A stretch of DNA of 64,000 nucleotides from positions 806,001 to 870,000 of the forward strand of contig NZ_CP114283.1 of the NCBI RefSeq assembly GCF_027107535.1. The letters are read 5' to 3'. The translations under genes and the position numbers were made by a program. This document shows positions 25,789 through 32,664 of this stretch, piece after piece. The notes under the pieces were generated by a model. The model worked only from the letters and a program-made list of their open reading frames with translations, did no database searches and had not been told where the DNA came from. How positions within the stretch are numbered: the stretch's first letter is position 1; each line of letters starts with the position of its first letter. The DNA is from Streptomyces aurantiacus (GTDB lineage: Bacteria > Actinomycetota > Actinomycetes > Streptomycetales > Streptomycetaceae).

Positions 25789-26940
25789 ATGACTGAGACA
25801 GCTTCCGCGCGTGCCCGCGCCGAGATCGACCTGGCCGCCCTGAGGGCCAACGTGCGGACCCTGCGCGCCCAGGCGCCGGCCGCCGCCCTCATGGCGGTGG
25901 TCAAGTCCGACGCGTACGGACACGGGGCGGTCCCGTGCGCCCGCGCGGCCCTGGACGCGGGGGCGACCTGGCTGGGCACGGCCACCCCAGAGGAGGCCCT
26001 CGCCCTGCGCGCGGCCGGCCTGCCGGGCCGGATCATGTGCTGGCTGTGGACCCCGGGCGGGCCGTGGCGGGAAGCCGTCGAGGCCGATCTGGACCTGGGC
26101 GTCAGCGGACTGTGGTCCCTGCGGGAGGCGGCGCGGGCCGCGCGGGCGGCGGGCCGTACCGCCCGCGTCCAGCTCAAGGCCGACACCGGCCTGGGCCGTA
26201 ACGGCTGCCAGCCCGCCGACTGGCCCGGGCTCGTCGCCGAGGCGCGGCGCGCCGAGGCCGAGGGCCTGGTCACCGTCACCGGCCTGTGGTCGCACCTCGC
26301 CTGCGCCGACGAACCGGGCCACCCCTCCATCGCGGCCCAGCTCACCCGCTTCCGCGAGATGCTGGCCCACGCCGAGGGACAGGGCCTGAGACCCGAGGTG
26401 CGGCACATCGCCAACTCGCCCGCCACGCTCACGCTGCCCGAGAGCCACTTCGACCTCGTACGGACCGGGATCGCGACGTACGGCATCTCGCCCAGCCCCG
26501 AGCTGGGCACCCCCGCCGACCTCGGGCTGCGCCCGGTGATGACGCTCTGGGCGTCGCTCGCGCTGGTCAAGCACGTGCCGGCGGGGCACGGCGTCAGTTA
26601 CGGACACCACTACGTCACGGCCGGCGACACGACCCTCGGTCTCGTGCCCGTCGGATACGCGGACGGCATCCCCCGTCATGCCTCCGGCGCCGGACCCGTG
26701 CTGCTCGGCGGCAAGTGGCGGACGGTCGCGGGGCGCATCGCGATGGACCAGTTCGCGGTCGACCTCGGCGGGGACGAGCCGCCGGTCGGCGACCGGGTGG
26801 TCCTGTTCGGGCCCGGCGACCACGGGGAGCCGACCGCGGAGGACTGGGCCAAGGCCGCGGGCACGATCGCGTACGAAATCGTCACCCGCATCGGAACCCG
26901 TGTCCCGCGCGTCTACGTGAACGAGCAACAAGCGGGGTAG
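25789..26940 (+). CDS. alr: Alanine racemase
   Basis: Alr (383 aa) is a PLP enzyme that makes D-alanine for peptidoglycan. K39 in AVVKSDAYGHG binds PLP, and Y271 in GHGVSYGHHY is the second catalytic base, on the opposite face in the dimer. The C-terminal beta domain has VPVGYADGIPR and AGRIAMDQFAVDL. I chose the ATG at 25789; the frame is open further upstream across the L,D-transpeptidase but without similarity. It follows the L,D-transpeptidase by 35 bp. Confidence 0.96.
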   Translation: MTETASARARAEIDLAALRANVRTLRAQAPAAALMAVVKSDAYGHGAVPCARAALDAGATWLGTATPEEALALRAAGLPGRIMCWLWTPGGPWREAVEADLDLGVSGLWSLREAARAARAAGRTARVQLKADTGLGRNGCQPADWPGLVAEARRAEAEGLVTVTGLWSHLACADEPGHPSIAAQLTRFREMLAHAEGQGLRPEVRHIANSPATLTLPESHFDLVRTGIATYGISPSPELGTPADLGLRPVMTLWASLALVKHVPAGHGVSYGHHYVTAGDTTLGLVPVGYADGIPRHASGAGPVLLGGKWRTVAGRIAMDQFAVDLGGDEPPVGDRVVLFGPGDHGEPTAEDWAKAAGTIAYEIVTRIGTRVPRVYVNEQQAG

Positions 26941-27078
26941 CCGCACCGAGAAACAGCGGACAACCACACCGACGAACAAGCGGGCTACCGCGGACGTGCC
27001 GGACACGGCACAGCGGGCACCAGTGGCAACGGCGGGCACAACCGACATCGGCAGGACCTGGGTGAAGAGGAGCGGTTC

Positions 27079-28326
27079 GTGAGCGAGAGCAGTGCGGAGG
27101 CAGCGGCGGAAGCGGTCACGGCCGCGGCCTCGGCCGTCTCCGCGGGGACCGCGAGCTGGCGCAGGGCGGGTTTCGCCGGCGCCGCGATAGGCGTGGTCGC
27201 CGCGGGCGCCGCCGCCGGAGTCGCGATCGAGCGGCTCACGGTCGGCCGCGGCATGCGCATGAAGGCGAGGCTCGCCCTCGACTCGGCCGGCCCGTACGGG
27301 GCGCTGCGCGGCATGCCGGGCAAGGCCTCCGCGGACGACGGCACCGAGCTGTACTACGAGGTCGACGAGGTGGAGGCCGACTCCACCCTCGCCCCGCGCC
27401 GCCGCAGGCTCTTCGGCCGCAAGGCACCCGCCCCCGTCACCGTCGTCTTCAGCCACGGCTACTGCCTCAGCCAGGACTCCTGGCACTTCCAGCGGGCCGC
27501 CCTGCGCGGTGTCGTGCGGACCGTCCACTGGGACCAGCGCAGCCACGGCCGTTCGGGCCGGGGCGTGGCCCAGGTCCGGGACGACCAGCCGGTCACCATC
27601 GACCAGCTGGGCCAGGACCTGAAGGCCGTCATCGACGCGGCCGCGCCCGAGGGCCCGCTCGTGCTCGTCGGCCACTCGATGGGCGGCATGACGGTGATGG
27701 CCCTCGCCGACCAGTACCCCGCCCTGATCCGGGAGCGTGTGGTCGGGGTGGCCCTGATCGGGACGTCGTCCGGCAGGCTCGGCGAGGTCAACTTCGGCCT
27801 GCCCGTCGCGGGCGTCAACGCGGTGCGGCGGATACTGCCCGGCGTGCTGAAGGCGCTCGGGCAGCGGGCCGAGCTGGTGGAGCGCGGACGCCGGGCCACC
27901 GCCGACCTCTTCGCGGGGATCATCAAGCGGTACTCGTTCGCGTCCAGGGACGTCGACCCGGCGGTCGCGCGGTTCGCCGAGCGGCTCATCGAGGCCACTC
28001 CGATCGACGTGGTCGCCGAGTTCTACCCGGCCTTCACCGACCACGACAAGACCGAGGCACTCGCCTGTTTCGCCGAGCTGCCCGTGCTGGTGCTGGCCGG
28101 GGTCAAGGACCTCGTGACGCCGAGCGAGCACAGCGAGGCCATCGCCGACCTGCTGCCGGACGCCGAGCTGGTGCTCGTGCCGGACGCCGGGCACCTGGTG
28201 ATGATGGAGCACCCCGAGGTCGTCATAGACCGCCTCGCGGACCTCCTGACCCGCGTCGGCGCCGTCCCGGCAGGGGCTACCGTGGGTGGCTATGGAAGCA
28301 CCAGCAGCAGCGCACAACCCGGCTGA
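27079..28326 (+). CDS. Alpha/beta hydrolase
   Basis: This 415-aa protein has an alpha/beta-hydrolase domain (about 118-395). The nucleophile elbow GHSMGG places the catalytic serine at S200. SHGYCLSQDSWHFQ forms the oxyanion-hole strand, and DAGHLVMMEHPEVV carries the histidine. The N-terminal 60 residues include a small-residue hydrophobic stretch (31-50) that may be a membrane anchor. GAAGAGGAGCG precedes the GTG. The gene overlaps tsaE and sits between alr and the t6A genes in many streptomycetes; its substrate is unknown. Confidence 0.85.
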   Translation: MSESSAEAAAEAVTAAASAVSAGTASWRRAGFAGAAIGVVAAGAAAGVAIERLTVGRGMRMKARLALDSAGPYGALRGMPGKASADDGTELYYEVDEVEADSTLAPRRRRLFGRKAPAPVTVVFSHGYCLSQDSWHFQRAALRGVVRTVHWDQRSHGRSGRGVAQVRDDQPVTIDQLGQDLKAVIDAAAPEGPLVLVGHSMGGMTVMALADQYPALIRERVVGVALIGTSSGRLGEVNFGLPVAGVNAVRRILPGVLKALGQRAELVERGRRATADLFAGIIKRYSFASRDVDPAVARFAERLIEATPIDVVAEFYPAFTDHDKTEALACFAELPVLVLAGVKDLVTPSEHSEAIADLLPDAELVLVPDAGHLVMMEHPEVVIDRLADLLTRVGAVPAGATVGGYGSTSSSAQPG

Positions 28327-28843
28327 CCCCTCGGGACCCCCGGAGCGTCCCCAGGCCGGCGTCAGGACCGAGATCACCGTCCACTCCCCCGAACACATGA
28401 AGGAGTTGGGTCGCAGGCTCGCCAAGCTGTTGCGGGCCGGCGACCTCGTGATGCTCACCGGCGAGCTCGGCGCGGGCAAGACCACGCTGACGCGCGGGCT
28501 CGGCGAGGGTCTCGGCGTCCGGGGCGCGGTCACCTCCCCGACCTTCGTGATCGCCCGTGTGCACCCCCCTCTCGGTGAGGGCCCGCCGCTGGTCCACGTG
28601 GACGCGTACCGCCTGGGCGGCGGGCTCGACGAGATGGAGGACCTCGACCTCGACGTGTCGCTGTCCGACTCCGTGATCGTCGTGGAGTGGGGCGAGGGCA
28701 AGGTCGAGGAGCTGACCGACGACCGGCTGCACGTCCTGATCCACCGGGCCGTCGGCGACACGACGGACGAGGTACGGCACGTCACGCTGACCGGGGTCGG
28801 GGAGCGCTGGGCGACGGTCGATCCGGGCGTGCTCTCCGCCTGA
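28292..28843 (+). CDS. tsaE: tRNA t6A biosynthesis ATPase TsaE
   Basis: TsaE (183 aa) is the small P-loop ATPase that works with TsaB and TsaD in making N6-threonylcarbamoyladenosine at position 37 of ANN-decoding tRNAs. The Walker A is GELGAGKTT (57-65); TSPTFVIARVH and HVDAYRLGG follow, and SVIVVEWGEGK is the family's conserved late block. The N-terminal 25 residues are Pro/Ala-rich and variable. The start overlaps the hydrolase gene by 35 bp. Its partners tsaB, rimI and tsaD lie 1.3 kb downstream. Confidence 0.92.
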   Translation: MEAPAAAHNPADPSGPPERPQAGVRTEITVHSPEHMKELGRRLAKLLRAGDLVMLTGELGAGKTTLTRGLGEGLGVRGAVTSPTFVIARVHPPLGEGPPLVHVDAYRLGGGLDEMEDLDLDVSLSDSVIVVEWGEGKVEELTDDRLHVLIHRAVGDTTDEVRHVTLTGVGERWATVDPGVLSA

Positions 28844-28944
28844 CGGCGGGTCCTTTCACGGCTTCGGCACACCCGTGGTCCGTACGTTCGCCCAACGTTC
28901 CGACATGGCGTCGGGAAGATGTTGCGTCCGGTGGCTCCGGCGTG

Positions 28945-28983
28945 TTCACATGGGCGGAGGAGCTGGTTAGGTCTACCTAACCA
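28945..28983 (+). promoter_or_regulatory. Promoter with iron-box-like palindromic operator
   Basis: TTCACA (28945-28950) and TTAGGT (28967-28972), 16 bp apart, form a candidate promoter. Over the -10 lies a perfect palindrome, TGGTTAGGT-CT-ACCTAACCA (28964-28983). It matches 13 of 19 positions of the DmdR/IdeR iron-box consensus as I remember it (TTAGGTTAGGCTAACCTAA). The arrangement suggests repression, perhaps by an iron-dependent regulator. Confidence 0.55.
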
Positions 28984-29013
28984 CGTCTGTTCCCGGAGCC
29001 CCAGGAGGCCGCC

Positions 29014-29193
29014 ATGCCGACGCCGCCGGAACGTGAAGTGCCGCGACGGGGGTCCGTGGAGCCTCGTGGGGTGTCGATGGCGGCGCTGCTTGCGGCCGGG
29101 GAGTTCGCTCGGGTCGTTTCCACGCCCCCTCCCGTGCCGGTGCCTCCGGCGGTGGGGGCGGTGGGGTGTGTTGTGCCTCGGCGGGCGGCGTAG
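29014..29193 (+). CDS. Small ORF of unknown function downstream of the palindrome
   Basis: A 59-codon ORF begins MPTPPEREVPRRGSVEPRG, continues with VSMAALLAAGEFARVVSTPP and ends in a Pro/Val/Gly-rich tail. AGGAGG (29003-29008) is a perfect Shine-Dalgarno sequence 5 nt before the ATG. A promoter with a palindromic operator lies about 30 bp upstream. I recognise no family. The small size and lack of a clear domain make it easy to miss, but the expression signals are strong. It may be a regulatory or stress peptide. Confidence 0.5.
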   Translation: MPTPPEREVPRRGSVEPRGVSMAALLAAGEFARVVSTPPPVPVPPAVGAVGCVVPRRAA

Positions 29194-29215
29194 GGGGTCG
29201 CCGGTGACTGCCGTC

Positions 29216-29407
29216 GGTGTTCTGCGGGTTCGCTGTGGCTGGTCGCGCAGTTCCCCGCGCCCCTGAAAAGACTGCGCCGTTCCCCGCGCCCCTGGAGGGG
29301 GTTGCGCGCCGGTTCAGCGTGCCGGTCAGGGATTGCGCAGTTCCCCGCGCCCCCAAAAGACTGCGCAGTTCCCCGAGCTCCAGGAGATCGCGCCGTTCCC
29401 CGCGCCC
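29216..29407 (+). repeat. Cluster of five dispersed-repeat cores
   Basis: GTTCCCCGCGCCC or near variants start at 29250, 29279, 29340, 29368 (degenerate, CCCCGAGCTC) and 29395. They are separated by short variable units such as TGAAAAGACTGCGCC. The first copy is preceded by the full upstream part (GCGGGTTCGCTGTGGCTGGT). It is the densest patch of this family in the window and lies between convergent genes. Confidence 0.65.
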
Positions 29408-29443
29408 GAAGGAGGTCGGCTGGGGGGTGAGGGGCGGGCGGGG

Positions 29444-29998
29444 TTACTTGATCACGGTGATTTTTGTGCCGATTGTTGCGAATTCCCACATGGCTCTGCC
29501 GTTGGGGCGGGACTCTCGGATTCCGCCGAGCTTCTTGGTGGGGTCGGGGGCGGCGGCCGAGCCGTCCACCGCGGCGCTGAAGCCGACCGCGACGCCGTCC
29601 ACGTCCGCGAAGCGGACGACGTGCTCGACGGCCACACCGTCCGTGCCGGTGATGACGCCGGAGCGTGAGGTGACGACGTACGTGTCGGGCGGCGGATCCA
29701 CCGTGCCGGGGGTGACCGCGAACGTCCCCCTGACCCGGTCACCCGGACCGACCAGCCACACCCGGTCGTCGTCCACCGAGTAGACGACCCGCCGACCACT
29801 GCCCGACCCGGCGGGCAGCGCCGTGGGGTGCGCCCTGTCCCGGGGGGCCTTCGGCGCGGTGGCCGGGGAGGAGTCGGCGGCCTGCGGCGCGTCCGGTCCG
29901 CCCGGTACGTGCGCCGCCGCCTGGTAGGCGAGGAAGCCGATCGTGGCGAGCGCCGCCGCGGTGAGCCCGGTCACGATTCCCGAGCTGCTCCGAACCAC
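29444..29998 (-). CDS. Membrane-anchored hypothetical protein
   Basis: This 184-aa protein has one N-terminal membrane segment (about 8-28, GIVTGLTAAALATIGFLAYQ), an Ala/Pro-rich linker and an extracytoplasmic beta-rich domain from about residue 65 (RRVVYSVDDDRVWLVGPGDR, VRGTFAVTPGTVDP, VVRFADVDGVAVGFSAAVDG). I do not recognise the family. The C-terminal stretch (GRAMWEFATIGTKITVIK) is hydrophobic. It faces tsaB divergently and has no obvious link to t6A synthesis. Confidence 0.7.
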   Translation of the reverse strand: MVRSSSGIVTGLTAAALATIGFLAYQAAAHVPGGPDAPQAADSSPATAPKAPRDRAHPTALPAGSGSGRRVVYSVDDDRVWLVGPGDRVRGTFAVTPGTVDPPPDTYVVTSRSGVITGTDGVAVEHVVRFADVDGVAVGFSAAVDGSAAAPDPTKKLGGIRESRPNGRAMWEFATIGTKITVIK

Positions 29999-30102
29999 CT
30001 GAGTGCCACCTCTCGTACGGCATTTGTCCGTGCTGTGCCGGTATGACGCTATCAGCAGGTCGGTGCCGGATTGAGGCGGCCGTGCTCCGGGTCCGGGCGC
30101 CG

Positions 30103-30114
30103 TAGGCTGTTCGC
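30103..30114 (+). promoter_or_regulatory. -10 element for leaderless tsaB
   Basis: TAGGCT (30103-30108) is followed by 6 nt and the GTG of tsaB; no ribosome-binding site precedes it. Confidence 0.5.
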
Positions 30115-30771
30115 GTGCTCTTGCTCGCTCTGGATACCGCCACCCCCGCAGTCACCGTCGCCCTGCACGACGGGACGTCCGTCGTCGCCGCCTCCAGCCA
30201 GGTGGACGCGCGCCGGCACGGGGAACTGCTTCTGCCGGCCGTCGACCGGGTGCTCGCCGAGGCCGGGATGCGGCTCGACGCCGTCACCGGCATCGTCGTC
30301 GGCGTGGGCCCCGGCCCGTACACCGGGCTGAGGGTCGGCCTGATGACCGCCGACACGTTCGGGCTCGTGCTCGGAGTCCCCGTGCATGGACTGTGCACCC
30401 TGGACGGTCTCGCGTACGCGGCCGACGACGCCCTTGCCGACGGCCCCTTCGTCGTGGCGACCGACGCCCGGCGCAAGGAGGTCTACTGGGCGCGGTACGC
30501 CGACTCCCGCACGCGCCTCACCGAGCCCGCCGTGGACCGGCCGGGGGACCTGGACATCGGTGGGCTGCCCGCCGTGGGCGCGGGAGCGCTGCTCTACCCC
30601 GACACCTTCAAGGACGCCCGCGGACCCGAGTACGTCTCGGCGGCCGCCCTCGCGTCCCTGGCGGCCGAGCGGCTGGCGGCGGGCGAGGAACTGGAGGCGC
30701 CCCGGCCCCTCTACCTGCGCCGGCCCGACGCCCAGGTGCCCAAGAACTACAAGGTGGTCACCCCCAAGTGA
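30115..30771 (+). CDS. tsaB: tRNA t6A biosynthesis protein TsaB
   Basis: TsaB (218 aa) is a TsaD paralogue that serves as scaffold for the t6A complex. It starts LLLALDTATPAVTVALHDG and has GVGPGPYTGLRVGLMTADTF, both typical. The protein is near the family's usual length. Its TGA overlaps the GTG of rimI (GTGA), and rimI overlaps tsaD, so three or four genes form one translationally coupled unit. Confidence 0.94.
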   Translation: MLLLALDTATPAVTVALHDGTSVVAASSQVDARRHGELLLPAVDRVLAEAGMRLDAVTGIVVGVGPGPYTGLRVGLMTADTFGLVLGVPVHGLCTLDGLAYAADDALADGPFVVATDARRKEVYWARYADSRTRLTEPAVDRPGDLDIGGLPAVGAGALLYPDTFKDARGPEYVSAAALASLAAERLAAGEELEAPRPLYLRRPDAQVPKNYKVVTPK

Positions 30772-31265
30772 CGACCGCGGTGCTGCGCGAGATGCGCTGG
30801 TGGGACATCGAGCCCGTGCTGGAACTGGAGAAGGACCTCTTCCCCGAGGACGCCTGGTCGCGGGGCATGTTCTGGTCCGACCTGGCCCACGCGCGCGGGC
30901 CGGCGGCGACACGGCGGTACGTCGTCGCCGAGAGCGCCGGGCGGATCGTCGGGTACGGGGGCCTCGCCTCCGCCGGGGACACCGGTGACGTACAGACCAT
31001 CGCCGTCGCCCGGGAGCACTGGGGCACCGGCCTCGGCGCGCTGATCCTGACCGAACTGCTGCGGGCCGCCACCGCCTTCGAGTGCGCCGAGGTGCTGCTC
31101 GAATGCCGTGTCGACAACGTCCGTGCCCAGAAGCTGTACGAGCGCTTCGGCTTCGAGGCGATCGGTTTCCGGCGCGGCTACTACCAGCCGGGGAACGTGG
31201 ACGCCCTCGTGATGCGCCTCAACGACCCGTCAACTTCCGTACAAGGAACCGAGATCAATGGCTGA
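30768..31265 (+). CDS. rimI: Ribosomal-protein-alanine N-acetyltransferase RimI
   Basis: This 165-aa GNAT enzyme acetylates the N-terminal alanine of ribosomal protein S18 and other proteins. The acetyl-CoA loop is [19 protein letters not shown]. The substrate region [16 protein letters not shown] and the terminal motif [18 protein letters not shown] are typical of RimI. I chose the GTG at 30768, which overlaps the tsaB stop; the frame is open further upstream without similarity. Linkage of rimI to tsaB and tsaD is common in actinobacteria. Confidence 0.92.
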   Translation: MTTAVLREMRWWDIEPVLELEKDLFPEDAWSRGMFWSDLAHARGPAATRRYVVAESAGRIVGYGGLASAGDTGDVQTIAVAREHWGTGLGALILTELLRAATAFECAEVLLECRVDNVRAQKLYERFGFEAIGFRRGYYQPGNVDALVMRLNDPSTSVQGTEING

Positions 31266-32367
31266 CGAACCTCTCGTCCTCGGCATCGAGACCTCCTGCG
31301 ACGAGACCGGCGTCGGCATCGTCCGGGGCACGACACTGCTCGCGGACGCCATCGCGTCCAGCGTCGACGAGCACGCGCGCTTCGGCGGTGTGGTGCCGGA
31401 GGTCGCGTCCCGCGCGCACCTGGAGGCGATGGTGCCGACCATCGAACGGGCACTCAAGGAGGCGGGGGTGAGCGCCAGGGACCTGGACGGGATCGCCGTC
31501 ACCGCCGGGCCCGGGCTCGCGGGCGCGCTGCTCGTCGGGGTGTCGGCGGCGAAGGCGTACGCGTACGCGCTGGGGAAGCCGCTGTACGGCGTCAACCACC
31601 TCGCCTCACACATCTGCGTGGACCAGCTGGAGCACGGCGCGCTGCCCGAACCGACGATGGCTCTGCTCGTCTCCGGCGGGCACTCCTCGCTGCTGCTGTC
31701 CTCCGACATCACGAGCGACGTACGGCCCATGGGCGCGACCATCGACGACGCGGCGGGCGAGGCCTTCGACAAGATCGCGCGGGTGCTCAACCTCGGATTC
31801 CCCGGCGGGCCGGTCATCGACCGGTACGCGAAGGAGGGCGACCCGAACGCGATTTCGTTCCCGCGCGGGCTCACCGGGCCGCGTGACGCCGCGTACGACT
31901 TCTCCTTCTCCGGGCTGAAGACGGCCGTGGCGCGGTGGATCGAGGCCAAGCGGGCGGCGGGCGAGGAGGTGCCGGTGCGGGATGTCGCCGCGTCCTTCCA
32001 GGAGGCCGTTGTCGACGTGCTGACCCGCAAGGCCGTACGGGCCTGTCGTGACGAAGGCGTCGACCACCTGATGATCGGCGGGGGAGTCGCCGCGAACTCG
32101 CGGCTGCGGGTGCTCGCCCAGGAGCGGTGCGAGGCCGCGGGCATCCGGCTTCGGGTGCCGCGGCCGAAGCTGTGCACCGACAACGGGGCGATGGTCGCCG
32201 CGCTCGGTGCGGAGATGGTGGCCCGTGGGCGGGCCGCCTCCGACTGGGATCTGTCGGCGGACTCCTCGTTGCCCGTCACGGATCCGCATGTCCCCGGGCG
32301 TTCGCACGACCACAGCCACGGTCACGACCATGTGCACGAGGTCAGCAAGGACAACCTGTACTCATGA
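31258..32367 (+). CDS. tsaD: tRNA N6-threonylcarbamoyltransferase TsaD, with His-rich tail
   Basis: TsaD (369 aa) transfers threonylcarbamoyl to A37 of tRNA. It contains [14 protein letters not shown], the metal site [13 protein letters not shown] and the ASKHA blocks [11 protein letters not shown] and [11 protein letters not shown]. The C-terminal end carries seven histidines between residues 344 and 360 ([13 protein letters not shown]), beyond the normal family end, perhaps a metal-binding tail. It overlaps rimI by 8 bp and the next ORF by ATGA. It acts in the cytosol with TsaB and TsaE. Confidence 0.95.
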   Translation: MADEPLVLGIETSCDETGVGIVRGTTLLADAIASSVDEHARFGGVVPEVASRAHLEAMVPTIERALKEAGVSARDLDGIAVTAGPGLAGALLVGVSAAKAYAYALGKPLYGVNHLASHICVDQLEHGALPEPTMALLVSGGHSSLLLSSDITSDVRPMGATIDDAAGEAFDKIARVLNLGFPGGPVIDRYAKEGDPNAISFPRGLTGPRDAAYDFSFSGLKTAVARWIEAKRAAGEEVPVRDVAASFQEAVVDVLTRKAVRACRDEGVDHLMIGGGVAANSRLRVLAQERCEAAGIRLRVPRPKLCTDNGAMVAALGAEMVARGRAASDWDLSADSSLPVTDPHVPGRSHDHSHGHDHVHEVSKDNLYS

Positions 32368-32618
32368 CCGTCGCGTTGATGTGGGAAGCCCGGGCCGTAC
32401 AGGGGAGGGGGGCCGAGCTGCTCGCGTGGGTGCGGGAGCAGGACCTCCCGGCGCGGCCCCTGCGTCGGGAGGTCCTGCGGGCTCCGGGGGATCGGGTGCT
32501 CGTCATCACGTGGTGGGATGCCGCGTATGAGGCTGAGCTGCCCGAGTTGCCGGAGCCGGCTGGGGGGTTGGTTGCGCGGGCCGTTCATCGGTGGCGGTTC
32601 GAGTCCGTCGACGGGTAG
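32364..32618 (+). CDS. Small conserved hypothetical protein coupled to tsaD
   Basis: This 84-aa protein ([20 protein letters not shown]) has the look of a dimeric ferredoxin-like alpha/beta fold of the antibiotic-monooxygenase type: [19 protein letters not shown] followed by [12 protein letters not shown] do not recognise a named family. The ATG overlaps the tsaD stop, so it is translationally coupled to tsaD. It is the last gene before the repeat at 32617. Confidence 0.65.
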   Translation: MTVALMWEARAVQGRGAELLAWVREQDLPARPLRREVLRAPGDRVLVITWWDAAYEAELPELPEPAGGLVARAVHRWRFESVDG

Positions 32619-32664
32619 AGGGCCCCGCGCCCCTAGAGGACCGCGTCGCTCCCCGCGCCCCTGG
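32617..32664 (+). repeat. Dispersed GC-rich repeat, short copy
   Basis: Two half-cores, CCCCGCGCCCCTAGAGGA and CTCCCCGCGCCCCTGGGC, lie between the convergent small ORF and the GH3 gene. The GH3 stop codon (32633) lies inside this repeat. Confidence 0.5.

Noticed and set aside
25723..28872. Long minus-strand open frame opposite alr, hydrolase and tsaE
   Set aside because: Same artefact of high GC; the sequence crosses several real genes and has no start signal or motifs.
29216..29407. CRISPR array
   Set aside because: Cores are 13-15 bp, imperfect and unevenly spaced, and the same unit occurs singly elsewhere; it is the dispersed repeat family.
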